The notes beneath the pieces were generated by a model. That model was not told the origin of the DNA. It did not search any database and was given only the letters and a program-made list of their open reading frames with translations. Positions 17,331 to 26,401 of a stretch of 64,000 nt of DNA are shown here, one piece after another. Origin of the DNA: Breznakibacter xylanolyticus (GTDB lineage Bacteria > Bacteroidota > Bacteroidia > Bacteroidales > Marinilabiliaceae); contig NZ_QKZK01000012.1 of the NCBI RefSeq assembly GCF_003254275.1, forward strand, positions 1-64,000. The letters run 5' to 3'. The first letter of the stretch is position 1. Each line of letters starts with the position of its first letter. The translations under genes were made by a program, and so were the position numbers.

Positions 17331-19175
17331 TTATTGTTTGTAAAACATTTTTGATTTTAACAATATCTTGTTGAACAGTTGTGTATTTATTTGGCCATCC
17401 TGAATTTCATTTAAATGTGAATCAGTGATGTCAAAGGTGCCATTAAAATAAATACTCGTAATACGATTTGGCTCCAGAATTGCATAGTTATCGTTGCTAC
17501 CAACCAGCATCCATTCTCGTTTTGAAGAGTCATTCAGGCATTTACCCATGCTATAATCTGATATGGGATTTTGACACTTAAAAATATCATTCATTAAAGA
17601 CGGTACCAGATCATAATGACTTGACCAATGGTGATAATTACGATTTTTACCTAGCGGCTTATGGATCATAAGAGGAACTTGCATTTGAGCAGGGCTATAA
17701 TTGCCATTGTGTCCCCAGTAGTTCTTTTTATTTTCATTAAACTCTTGTCCGTGATCTCCGCTGATAATGACCCATGAATTTTCAAGACAACCATTGTCTT
17801 TTAGTTGCTGCAAAATTTTACCTATCAAATAATCAATATAATTAGCTGAATTTTTATAAAGATTTAAGAAAGGTGTGGGATCTATATCATTGTTTAAAAT
17901 CTCATATTTCGCATATTCCCATTCAGGCTGATATGGTCCTTTAAATGACTTTGGATGCGAAATTGCATGAAGTCCATCATAAAATAAAAAACTAAATAGA
18001 GGGTTCTTAAAATCTGATTTTGATTGATGTTTGTTCAACCATTGCATGGTAATTATAGAATCTCTGATGGTTGCACTTTCTCCCTCAGTTTTTAGCTGAA
18101 GTCCTTTTACTTTACTAAAGATTGTGCGATCAAATGGAGGATTGGTTAATGATGCACTTGTGTATGTTTCGATCTGATAATGATTTTTTTGTAGTATATT
18201 TACCAAAACAGGTGAAGTTTGTGTTGAAAGGATAGCGTCCCAATAAAGTCCGGGTATGCCATAGAATAAAGAAAACAACCCTGTTCTGGTGCCATTGCTT
18301 CCGCTGTAATGTTGATGATATACTTCACACTCTTTTGAAAAATGGTAAATGTTGGGCATCGTTATAGAATCAAATGTGCAGGGATTCCACGAATCCACTA
18401 ATATCAATACTATATTGGTATTGGCTGTGGAGTCAATCATAATTGGATGTTGAGGGTAGTTTAATCCATTTGATTCATCATCGAATGAAAGATTTGAAGA
18501 AGTGTTATCTGTCGTAGAATTAGACAATCCAAGGCTAGCAATAAGTCGTTTGCCTGTTGTAGGAAAATAAAGTGGGTAGGTACGCGATGAGCGCGTGATT
18601 GAAAAATGATTGGTTGCATCAGCCCACATGTGAATAAAATGGCTCATTAACATGAAGATCAGTAGAGTGATTGTTATCAATTTCCCCCCAAGAAGTGACA
18701 ACGACTTTGACCAGTTGAAAAAATTATATGATGCCCAAAGCATTGTTGATATGAAAATGAGACCCCCAATGATTGATACTATATATTGATAGTATTGAAA
18801 TTCAAATATCTGATTGCCATTACCTCCAAAGATCAATTCTAATACAAAACGGTTGATGTGGAATCGATAGAGATTATAGACCATACTATCTATTAAAAGA
18901 AACAGAGATGTTACTGTTGTTAATATACCAGCTATTACCCAAAGTACACTCTTTTTAGGATAGAGTAGTGTAACGGGCACGAAAATAAGTAAGTAGGGAA
19001 TGAATGAAATCGCAGCAAAGTGGCTAAGTGTTGTGACTGTTAAATAAATGAATGTGATTGTGCTTTTACAATCAGCAAAATATTGAAAATACTTGTATCC
19101 ACTTAAGAGTAGAATAAGAGTATTGAATAAAAAGAACCAAGCACCTTGCTTAATAATATCTATACGTTGCGACAT
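17331..19175 (-). CDS. Inner-membrane sulfatase-fold protein of the DUF3413/PbgA (YejM) type
   Basis: A 614-residue protein with about five N-terminal membrane spans (to residue 185) and a C-terminal periplasmic alkaline-phosphatase/sulfatase fold. The linker HMWADATNHFSITRSSRTYP followed by LYFPTTGKRL matches the DUF3413 region of E. coli YejM/PbgA/LapC, which senses LPS and controls its synthesis. The start of the fold, NIVLILVDSWNPCTFD, has no obvious Thr nucleophile, as in the non-catalytic YejM group. Location next to LPS genes supports an envelope role; regulator versus transferase is undecided. The next gene downstream on this strand is none; the epimerase at 19204 is upstream. Confidence 0.78.
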   Translation of the reverse strand: MSQRIDIIKQGAWFFLFNTLILLLSGYKYFQYFADCKSTITFIYLTVTTLSHFAAISFIPYLLIFVPVTLLYPKKSVLWVIAGILTTVTSLFLLIDSMVYNLYRFHINRFVLELIFGGNGNQIFEFQYYQYIVSIIGGLIFISTMLWASYNFFNWSKSLSLLGGKLITITLLIFMLMSHFIHMWADATNHFSITRSSRTYPLYFPTTGKRLIASLGLSNSTTDNTSSNLSFDDESNGLNYPQHPIMIDSTANTNIVLILVDSWNPCTFDSITMPNIYHFSKECEVYHQHYSGSNGTRTGLFSLFYGIPGLYWDAILSTQTSPVLVNILQKNHYQIETYTSASLTNPPFDRTIFSKVKGLQLKTEGESATIRDSIITMQWLNKHQSKSDFKNPLFSFLFYDGLHAISHPKSFKGPYQPEWEYAKYEILNNDIDPTPFLNLYKNSANYIDYLIGKILQQLKDNGCLENSWVIISGDHGQEFNENKKNYWGHNGNYSPAQMQVPLMIHKPLGKNRNYHHWSSHYDLVPSLMNDIFKCQNPISDYSMGKCLNDSSKREWMLVGSNDNYAILEPNRITSIYFNGTFDITDSHLNEIQDGQINTQLFNKILLKSKMFYKQ

Positions 19176-19203
19176 ATTTAAAAATGGATTATTGATTAAT
19201 TAT

Positions 19204-20205
19204 TCAATCAGCCTGTTGTGATATGTTGGTATATGAGTTGATTTTATAATAGTCTCTGTACCACATTACAAACTTCGAGAGCCCTTCTTTGATGTTGGTT
19301 TGCGGATGAAATCCAACGAGTGTGTTTAATCTTGAAATGTCGGCATAAGTGGCATCCACATCGCCACTTTGTCGTGGTAGAAACACTTTATTGGCTTTTT
19401 TCCCAATAATAGTTTCAAGTGTGGTTATAAAATCCATGAGTTTTACCGGTTGATGATTCCCAATATTAAACACGTTAAAAGGGATAGTGGTTTCGGGTGT
19501 TTTGTCAATCAATGCACCAATGGCCGTTACAATATCATCTACATAAGTAAAATCACGCATTTGATTACCGTTGTTAAATACCTTTACTGGTGTACCTTCA
19601 ATGATGTTTTTTGTAAAAGAAAAATAAGCCATGTCGGGTCGTCCCCAAGGACCATACACAGTGAAAAATCGTAACCCGGTAGTTGGAATTTGGTACAAGT
19701 GTGAATAACTATGTGCCATCAGCTCGTTGGCCTTTTTGGTGGCCGCATACAACGATACCGGGGCATCGGTGATTTGGTTTTCCGAAAAGGGAATTTGCTC
19801 TGAATTGCCATAAATGGAACTGGATGAAGCAAAAATGAGATGTTTCACCGGATTGTGTCGGCAGGCTTCTAAAATGTTAATGAACCCAATCAGGTTGCTA
19901 TCGATATAAGAATAAGGCTTTTCAATGCTATTGCGTACTCCAGCCTGAGCCGCGAGATTGATGACCACATCAAATTTTTCATTTGCAAACAGTGCGTCGA
20001 GTTCTGTTTTGTCGCATATGTTGATGGATCTGAATGAGAAAAGGGGCTGATTGCGAAGAGTTTGTAAACGGTCGAGCTTCAGATTGACATCGTAATAGTT
20101 GTTGAGTGAATCGATACCGATTACTGTATGGCCGTTGTGACACAACAGGGAGGATAAGTGATATCCGATAAATCCGGCTGCACCGGTGACTAATATTTTT
20201 GACAT
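19204..20205 (-). CDS. NAD-dependent sugar epimerase, UDP-glucuronate 4-epimerase-like (copy 1)
   Basis: A 333-residue extended SDR enzyme. NAD site GAAGFIG (8-14), catalytic Y153 and K157 in YAATKKAN, and signatures shared with CapI/UDP-glucuronate 4-epimerases (DSLNNYYDVNLK, GLRFFTVYGPWGRPDMA). It should interconvert UDP-glucuronate and UDP-galacturonate for surface polysaccharide. It is closely similar to the gene at 22289-23254, with long identical blocks. Only 28 bases separate it from the sulfatase downstream, suggesting an operon. Confidence 0.88.
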   Translation of the reverse strand: MSKILVTGAAGFIGYHLSSLLCHNGHTVIGIDSLNNYYDVNLKLDRLQTLRNQPLFSFRSINICDKTELDALFANEKFDVVINLAAQAGVRNSIEKPYSYIDSNLIGFINILEACRHNPVKHLIFASSSSIYGNSEQIPFSENQITDAPVSLYAATKKANELMAHSYSHLYQIPTTGLRFFTVYGPWGRPDMAYFSFTKNIIEGTPVKVFNNGNQMRDFTYVDDIVTAIGALIDKTPETTIPFNVFNIGNHQPVKLMDFITTLETIIGKKANKVFLPRQSGDVDATYADISRLNTLVGFHPQTNIKEGLSKFVMWYRDYYKINSYTNISQQAD

Positions 20206-20326
20206 AAGACTGTTTGTATCGTGTTGTTTAGGTGACGGGAATTATAATTTAAGAGAGGCTGGTTGGTCTATGCAATGTCTTGTTTGAAATGTTGATCTGT
20301 CATGGAGAACATAGATTCAAAACGGC

Positions 20327-22270
20327 TCAATAAGTACACATATATATCCGGTTCTCAATGATACGATTATAGTATTGTTGCTCAAAAGCTTTTCCATACT
20401 GGATCAATGAATCCATGGATTCAATTTCGGGGGTGAATTTTTGATTCGGTGCCACGTATCCTTTTTCAAGATCCATCCACTGCAAAATGGTTTCATGTTC
20501 CCTCACCATCATCAGGTGGTTGTGAAAAATCTGCATCCGATCTTTATTGGCCGAAATTGTAAAGTTCTTATTGGGTGGCGTGTTGATGAGAGATTTTCCA
20601 AACGCGAAATAGGGTTTGTTGTAATTCAACAAGTCCATAATGGTGGGCATGATGTCAATTTGCGAGGCCACGGTGGTTGTGTCCTTGGTTGCAGCGATTG
20701 AGCCATCGGGGGCGAAGAAGCAGAGAGGAATCGCAAATTCACCGGGCAAAGTTTTATACTCATCATACCAGGGGATGGACGCATGGTCGGCCACCAGAAC
20801 GAATAACGTGTTATGGTACCACGGCATCTGTTTGGCCTTCTCAAAAAAGCGACGTAGTGCGTGGTCGGTGTACCCGATGCATTTGTGCATGGGTAAATGG
20901 CCTTGGGGGAATTTGTTGTGGTAACGTTCCGGAATTGAGAACGGATGATGTGAAGTCACCGTAAACACACTTGTAACAAAGGGCTGAGGCATCTTGGTCA
21001 TTTCGTGGGCATAGTATTGCAGGTATTCTTCATCCCACATGCCCCACATGCCGTCAAAATCTTTCTCGTTGTTGTACTCTGTACGGCCAAAATATTGATC
21101 GAAACCGGCCATTTTCATAAACGCATCAAAGCGCATGGTGCCATTGTCGGCACTGTGGAAAAAAGCCGAATGATACCCCTTCTCATCCAAACAATGAATC
21201 AAGCTTTTCAACTCATTGTTCGCGTTTTGCGATAGTGTGTAAGGCATCGATAAGCTGGGGATGGATGCAAAAATGGCTGGGGGTGCTTCAATTGAAACCC
21301 TACCATTGGCGAAAGCATGTTGATAAACCCTGCCCTGTTGAAACAGCGAGTCCAAAAACGGCGTGTAACTCACAAATGGTTCTGCATTGGGCAGCGTGTT
21401 TACGGCGCCGATGTATTCACGACCAAATCCTTCGAGGATGATGATGACCACGTTTTTTGCATCGAATGTCGCTGTGGAGTCGGGTACGTGAATGGGGTTC
21501 ATCCATTGTTCAAGTTCTTTTTCGGAATTAAAGTAATTCTTCTTTTCAAAGCTCATTTTGCCAAGGGTGCGAATGACCGAAAAAGGCGTGGACAGAATGA
21601 GTGGGACTTGTGACGGAGATTCGGCATAAGCAGCAGCATCATTCAGGTACAGGGGTTTGGCACCCGATCGCAGATTACCCCTGATGCCCAAAATGACCAC
21701 GAAAATATATATTGGAATTAAGAGCGATGAGGCCAAAATATAACGACCCTTGTGCCTGATGTGAGGCAAGCCGGTGGTGAGGCGCGATGCCGCAAACACG
21801 AACAGGATTGCCATTGTGATGAAGATGACGAGCAAATGCCAGTAGTCAATTAAAAATTGGGAAAACAGTTTCAGCTTATTGGCTTCCTCTGAAAATTGAG
21901 CAAACACACTGGCTGTGGTTCGAGTTTTGGTGAATGGGTAATAACCGATGTCAGCAATGTTGAGTGCGAACCCTATCAGGTTAAATGCCACAAACAGGAT
22001 GAATACAATCTTTTGGTAAGAAGGGTTATGTCTGAATTGGAATGGGACGACCGACGCCAAAATAACCAGCGCATTGAGGTACATGATGCCGGCCGCATCG
22101 AACCGAAAACCACCGATAAAAATGTTTACGAATGCCGTCGCGTTGAGCGGTTCAAAGGCCTGATAATGGAAGGCTAAAAACAGGGCACGACAAATGGCAT
22201 AGGCCACAAAAACAATCAGTAGCCGGTAAATAATAACCAGATTAATGTTTGCTTTCCTTTTGGAAATCAT
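20327..22270 (-). CDS. LTA synthase-like membrane sulfatase
   Basis: A 647-residue protein with about five N-terminal membrane spans and a large extracytoplasmic sulfatase-fold domain. The metal-site start NVVIIILEGFGREY, the nucleophile region NGRVSIEAPPAIFASIP (Ser in place of LtaS Thr), VLVADHASIP and TSHHPFSIP are recognisable. Relatives transfer phosphoglycerol, phosphoethanolamine or related groups to envelope glycans or lipids. It lies between two copies of a sugar epimerase, with 18 bases to the upstream copy. Substrate unknown. Confidence 0.85.
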   Translation of the reverse strand: MISKRKANINLVIIYRLLIVFVAYAICRALFLAFHYQAFEPLNATAFVNIFIGGFRFDAAGIMYLNALVILASVVPFQFRHNPSYQKIVFILFVAFNLIGFALNIADIGYYPFTKTRTTASVFAQFSEEANKLKLFSQFLIDYWHLLVIFITMAILFVFAASRLTTGLPHIRHKGRYILASSLLIPIYIFVVILGIRGNLRSGAKPLYLNDAAAYAESPSQVPLILSTPFSVIRTLGKMSFEKKNYFNSEKELEQWMNPIHVPDSTATFDAKNVVIIILEGFGREYIGAVNTLPNAEPFVSYTPFLDSLFQQGRVYQHAFANGRVSIEAPPAIFASIPSLSMPYTLSQNANNELKSLIHCLDEKGYHSAFFHSADNGTMRFDAFMKMAGFDQYFGRTEYNNEKDFDGMWGMWDEEYLQYYAHEMTKMPQPFVTSVFTVTSHHPFSIPERYHNKFPQGHLPMHKCIGYTDHALRRFFEKAKQMPWYHNTLFVLVADHASIPWYDEYKTLPGEFAIPLCFFAPDGSIAATKDTTTVASQIDIMPTIMDLLNYNKPYFAFGKSLINTPPNKNFTISANKDRMQIFHNHLMMVREHETILQWMDLEKGYVAPNQKFTPEIESMDSLIQYGKAFEQQYYNRIIENRIYMCTY

Positions 22271-22288
22271 GGATACAATGTTGATAAA

Positions 22289-23254
22289 TTATTGATAATA
22301 TTTTTTGTACCAATTCACAAATTGAGAAAGTCCTTCCTCAATATCCGTTTTTGGCTGAAATCCCACCAGGTGAGTAAGTTTTGTGACATCCGCGTAGGTG
22401 GCATCAACGTCACCGCTTTGGCGGGGGAGCATGATTTTTTTTGCTTCTTTGCCGATGATGTTTTCCAGGGTGTTGATGAAATCCATCAGTCGCACCGGCT
22501 GGTGGTTTCCAATGTTGCACACTCTAAAGGGGATATTATGTTCGGGCGCTTTAGATACCAGGGCTCCCATGGCTTCCACAATGTCATCCACATAGGTGAA
22601 GTCGCGCATTTGGTTGCCATGGTTGTAGACGTTGATGGGTGTTCCTTCAATGATGTTTTTGGTAAATGAGAAGTAGGCCATGTCGGGACGTCCCCAGGGG
22701 CCATAGACTGTGAAAAAGCGGAGCCCGGTAGTTGGGATGCCGTAGAGGTGAGCGTAGCTGTGAGCCATCAGCTCATTGGCTTTTTTGGTGGCCGCATACA
22801 ACGACACCGGTGCATCAGTGATGTGATCTTCGGAGAAGGGTATCCGGTCGGAATTACCATAGATGGAGCTCGATGAGGCAAAAATGAGGTGTTTCACCGG
22901 GTTGTGGCGGCAAGCCTCCAGTATGTTGATAAACCCGATGAGGTTACTGTCGATGTAAGCATAAGGTTTTTCGATGCTGTTGCGCACCCCGGCCTGTGCC
23001 GCCAGATTGATCACCACGTCAAATTTTTGCGCGGCAAAAAGGGCATCGAGTTCGGGTTTGTCGCAAATGTTGACCGGTCGAAACGAAAAGTGTGATTCAC
23101 GGCGAAGTTGGTTGATTCTGTCGAGTTTCAGATTTACATCGTAATAGTTGTTGAGCGAATCGATGCCCATGACTTGGTGACCATTTTTGCACAACCACGA
23201 CGATAAGTGATAGCCAATGAATCCGGCAGCTCCGGTGACGAGAATTTTTTGCAT
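22289..23254 (-). CDS. NAD-dependent sugar epimerase, UDP-glucuronate 4-epimerase-like (copy 2)
   Basis: A 321-residue paralogue of the protein at 19204-20205: same GAAGFIG, Y153/K157, and long stretches identical from AAQAGVRNSIEKPY to YGPWGRPDMA; differences cluster near the termini and in 55-75. Probable function the same. It is the first gene of a minus-strand group (epimerase 2, LtaS-like, epimerase 1, PbgA-like). The copy is about as GC-rich as the rest of the genome, whereas copy 1 and its sulfatase are more AT-rich. Confidence 0.88.
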   Translation of the reverse strand: MQKILVTGAAGFIGYHLSSWLCKNGHQVMGIDSLNNYYDVNLKLDRINQLRRESHFSFRPVNICDKPELDALFAAQKFDVVINLAAQAGVRNSIEKPYAYIDSNLIGFINILEACRHNPVKHLIFASSSSIYGNSDRIPFSEDHITDAPVSLYAATKKANELMAHSYAHLYGIPTTGLRFFTVYGPWGRPDMAYFSFTKNIIEGTPINVYNHGNQMRDFTYVDDIVEAMGALVSKAPEHNIPFRVCNIGNHQPVRLMDFINTLENIIGKEAKKIMLPRQSGDVDATYADVTKLTHLVGFQPKTDIEEGLSQFVNWYKKYYQ

Positions 23255-23299
23255 GATGATAGATGTCCGAAGTGCAAAAATAGCTTTTTTGGCACACTA

Positions 23300-23470
23300 T
23301 TGAGTCTGTTTTGATAAGTTCGGAATCCACGAATTGCACGAATGACACGAATAGAAAAACAAATATGATATTTCCATGACTTGCGAATGCAAGTCATTCA
23401 ATTCGTTTAATTCGTGGAAATGATCATTAAACTCATCACAACATTGCGGAATAGCGAGTTCACTATTGGA
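23300..23470. repeat. Intergenic repeat with hairpin
   Basis: It contains 'cgaattgcacgaatgacacgaat' and the hairpin ATGACTTGC-GAAT-GCAAGTCAT (23376-23397). A diverged copy in the opposite orientation is at about 26090-26245, including the trailing 'catcacaac.ttcgg.tagcg' segment. Confidence 0.6.
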
Positions 23471-23474
23471 GCAT

Positions 23475-23504
23475 AAAAAAGCCGAACGGGTTGGTTCGGC
23501 TTTT
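23475..23504 (-). terminator. Terminator of the small membrane protein gene
   Basis: AAAAGCCGAAC pairs with GTTCGGCTTTT around six bases; the T-run is on the minus strand, 19 bases after the stop at 23523. The + strand T-run is shorter, so it may work both ways. Confidence 0.8.
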
Positions 23505-23522
23505 AGGAATATTGTAGAGGCA

Positions 23523-23963
23523 TTAAGCCGTTTTTGGTTTTGCTGCGTAAATGATCAGAAGCGTTAGAAGAATTAATCCAAAGATCAGTTTACCGCCAAT
23601 GCTGTTCCAAAACGAAGCCTTGACCTTTCCGCTCATGTCAATTTCATTGATTTGCGCGATGGCATCCACGTCTTCTTGAGTCAGTTCCACATAGTTGTCG
23701 CCGTCGATGTAGCCACAGGGTTGAGCTTCCTGAGTGACCCAAAGCGGAATCCAAAAGATGTGGAAAATGGAATATTTCACGCCCATGTCAAAATTTTGGC
23801 CTTCAGTGGTTTGATAGTCTTCGCTATCGGGGAGTTCAGCCACTTTATCCATTTTGTCGGCTGTGCCATAAATAAAGAGTCCCTTGGCTTGGGTTGTTTG
23901 AGATGTGGCAAATAAGCCGGCGAAGAGCGCAATTGCAAATGCAATAAAGAATCTTTTTCTCAT
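23523..23963 (-). CDS. Secreted/membrane-anchored protein of unknown function
   Basis: 146 residues: a signal peptide (RKRFFIAFAIALFAGLFATSQTTQAKG), a soluble middle portion of about 90 residues with acidic segments (AELPDSEDY, ELTQEDVDAI) and one C-terminal span (LIFGLILLTLLIIYAAK). The predicted topology places the middle portion in the periplasm. I do not recognise the family. Monocistronic by position, with its own terminator. Confidence 0.72.
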   Translation of the reverse strand: MRKRFFIAFAIALFAGLFATSQTTQAKGLFIYGTADKMDKVAELPDSEDYQTTEGQNFDMGVKYSIFHIFWIPLWVTQEAQPCGYIDGDNYVELTQEDVDAIAQINEIDMSGKVKASFWNSIGGKLIFGLILLTLLIIYAAKPKTA

Positions 23964-24310
23964 GTGAATTAAAGTTTAACGATTAATAAATAGGAATTAT
24001 ACACCGTGGTGTGTTGTTTTCAACGGCTGTTTTGTAACCGTTATTTGTTTGGATGAATGTGTTTTCCCTTTTCAATCATTCTTTCTTCACATGCGATCAA
24101 CGGTGATTGATTTCGTTTTCTCTGGGGTGTTAAAAATATTAAAAAAATATCAATGCGCAAGTTGTGATCGGGTGTTTGTTGAAAACTTCTGTGCTACACT
24201 AAGTGATTGCTTAAAGGTGTTGACTGTGCTTATCACTTCTTCCAATCAGTCGGTATCATCTGTGTGTGTTAAAGGTGATGAAAACTAAGGGGTATTATCT
24301 GAGTCGAAAA
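23964..24310. other. Intergenic stretch, nothing identified
   Basis: AT-rich sequence before the first TIR element. The short frame at 24049-24288 has no protein-like features. Confidence 0.4.
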
Positions 24311-24686
24311 TCAATGTCGTTTAGTTAGTGATTTGCAATCATTTCTCCCAATTCTCATGTCTCAAAATCATATCGGACTTGACCTTTCAAGCTTTTTTAT
24401 GGTGCCTTTGGGCACCAAAGCTCGATAGATGAAGGTTAGCAAACCATCTTTCGCCCCGATTGGGGCGAGAGGTAAACGAATCCCCTAAATGCTACCGATA
24501 TTTGGCCCCGATGGGGCCTCTAAAAAAAAGTATTGCTCGCGTTAAAAATGAGATCATATGGTAGTTGATCTATTCTTTTACTTGCGTTTGTAGCTTTAAT
24601 TTATCGTATAAACAGTGATTGGCAAACACCTTGACTGACCAGAAAGCCTCACTGAACAGTTCAGCGTCATAACTAAACGACATTGA
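24311..24686. mobile_element. TIR element, subfamily A, copy 1 (complete)
   Basis: A 376-base segment with perfect 17-base terminal inverted repeats: TCAATGTCGTTTAGTTA on the left and TAACTAAACGACATTGA on the right. No coding capacity. Inside are three hairpins: GGTGCC-TTTG-GGCACC (24401-24416), TCGCCCC-GATT-GGGGCGA (24451-24468) and GGCCCC-GAT-GGGGCC (24504-24518). Bases AAT may flank both sides as a target duplication, which is weak evidence. MITE status is inferred from structure and copy number. Confidence 0.7.
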
Positions 24687-24773
24687 ATCGTAAATGACAG
24701 TAATGTTACCGTCATGAATCAGTTGCGTGAAGTGACACATCATTAGTGTCATACGAATTTAAAGACAGTTTTA

Positions 24774-24920
24774 TGCTCCCCCGGGGGGTATTAAAAAGTG
24801 TTTCCTCGGGTCTGCTTCGCCCTTTCTTCGGGTCTGCTTCGGGTCTGCTTCGACTGTTCTTCGACTCCGCTTCGATACCGCTTCGACCCGGAGTCGAAGA
24901 AAGGGCGAAAAAGGGGCGAT
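24774..24920. repeat. GC-rich 'cttcgggtctg' repeat with palindrome
   Basis: Begins CTCCCCCGGGGGG, then several copies of 'cttcgggtctg' and 'gcttcga', and ends with an inverted arrangement CTTCGACTCCG ... CGGAGTCGAAG. It contrasts sharply in composition with the flanks and is not coding. Confidence 0.6.
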
Positions 24921-25029
24921 GTTGGTGCGAATATGACTCCTTGATGGTAGAGAACGACGGCCGATGATAGGTGTTTGGGATGGTGGAATATCATTTTGTG
25001 TGCTAGCGATTTTTATAAATCGCGTTACA

Positions 25030-25185
25030 ATGTCGTTAAGTTAATAGAAGAAGACGTACGATTATGAGACAGATGATGAGATAAGGAAAGATATTTAGAT
25101 CTGTCTTCTTCGTCTTCACAGTTTAATCTATCTGCTATCTAAAATTCTTCTTGTCTATTATTCGATTGTCACTAACTTAACGACA
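25030..25185. mobile_element. TIR element, subfamily B, copy 1
   Basis: About 156 bases bounded by AATGTCGTTAAGTTA and TAACTTAACGACA, so the ends are those of subfamily A with TTAAG in place of TTTAG. The interior (gagacagatgatgagataag ... tctaatctatctg-like) differs from subfamily A. It ends 38 bases before the sirtuin gene. Confidence 0.68.
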
Positions 25186-25223
25186 AAGAATCGCATTATC
25201 TTTCGGAAAAAAATAAGGAGTTC

Positions 25224-25919
25224 ATGCAAAACATAGTGATATTGACCGGTGCTGGCATCAGCGCCGAGAGTGGGTTAAAGACGTTCCGCGACATGGATGG
25301 TTTGTGGGAGAATTATGCCATTGAAGAAGTGGCCACGCCCGAAGGATGGGCGAAAAATCCGCAGTTGGTGCTTGATTTCTACAATCAGCGTCGCAAACAA
25401 TTGATGGAAGCAGAACCCAATGCAGGGCATCGTGGCCTGGTTGAACTCGAGAAGCATTTTGGTGTTTTCATCATCACGCAAAATGTGGATAACCTTCACG
25501 AACGTGCCGGCAGTGGCAATGTGTTGCACTTGCATGGCGAGTTGATGAAGGTGCGCAGCACCGTTGACGATTCACTGGTTTATACCGTGCAGGATTGGGA
25601 AGTGAAATGGGGTGACTGCTGTGAGAAGGGCTCGCAGTTGCGGCCGCACATTGTTTGGTTTGGAGAGGCTGTGCCTGCCATGGATCAGGCCATTGCCATA
25701 GCGTCTATGGCCGATGTGTTTGTGGTGATTGGGACGTCGCTCAATGTGTACCCGGCAGCGGGATTGTTGCATTATGCGCCACGTGAAGCGCCCATTTATT
25801 TGATTGATCCCGGTCAACCGGCCTTTTCTCCTTCACCCCGCATCACGCACATCAAAGAGCCGGCTAGTAAAGGGGTAAGGTTGTTGTTACAACGTTTGGT
25901 TCCTGATGAGTTGCAGTAA
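25224..25919 (+). CDS. cobB: NAD-dependent protein deacylase, class III sirtuin
   Basis: A 231-residue Sir2 enzyme: NAD site GAGISAESGLKTFRD, TQNVDNLHERAG, the general-base histidine in LHLHGE, and GTSLNVYPA. FYNQRRKQ carries the Tyr-x2-Arg pair that in SIRT5 and CobB recognises succinyl/malonyl-lysine, so desuccinylase/demalonylase activity is likely. The zinc-binding cysteines are incomplete: after HGE the first cysteine is Ser (VRST), and only an adjacent pair remains (GDCCEKG). The start at 25224 has a clear AAGGAG site. Confidence 0.93.
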   Translation: MQNIVILTGAGISAESGLKTFRDMDGLWENYAIEEVATPEGWAKNPQLVLDFYNQRRKQLMEAEPNAGHRGLVELEKHFGVFIITQNVDNLHERAGSGNVLHLHGELMKVRSTVDDSLVYTVQDWEVKWGDCCEKGSQLRPHIVWFGEAVPAMDQAIAIASMADVFVVIGTSLNVYPAAGLLHYAPREAPIYLIDPGQPAFSPSPRITHIKEPASKGVRLLLQRLVPDELQ

Positions 25920-26401
25920 TTTTGGTGTGTTTTTGATTCATCGTTCGCAATCATAGGTCGTGTATCTCCGTGAAGCACTGTGTGTCCTATGTGTGACTCA
26001 ATGAAGAAAATGATGTATAATGCTGATTAGCACAGAGTAAACGCAGAGTTTTAAACTTGCGATCCCTCTATGTTGTGATGAGTTAAAAATGATTTTCCAC
26101 GAATTCCACAAATTAAATGACTTGCATACGCCAGTCATGGAAATATCGTAATTGCTTTTCAATTCGTCAAAATAGTGAAATTCGTGGGTTAATGCATTCA
26201 TTGTCATGGATTTCACGTGATTCATCACAACGTTCGGGTAGCGCGTCAAATAAATTGTCTTCTTGTGTTATTTTTGAATAAAACTAACTTGACGACATTG
26301 GATGAAGAATTGAAGCATGTTGTCTTGACGGATTCTCCTGAGTCTTTGGTTGTTCTGATTCTTAAAATTTTCTTATCTTTTGTGTGATTAATCGTTTCTA
26401 T
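25920..26401. repeat. Intergenic interval with inverted copy of the 23.3-kb repeat
   Basis: No gene seen. The part at about 26090-26245 is a diverged reverse-complement copy of 23360-23450 (gacttgca..gccagtcat hairpin and 'ttccacgaattccac'). Confidence 0.5.

Noticed and set aside
24049-24288. A 79-codon frame with hydrophobic stretches.
   Set aside because: No conserved pattern, no start signal, and it lies in repeat-rich AT DNA.
24311-24686. A CRISPR-like array or attachment site at the repeated intergenic segments.
   Set aside because: Copies are single, not regularly spaced, and have inverted ends instead of direct repeats with spacers.
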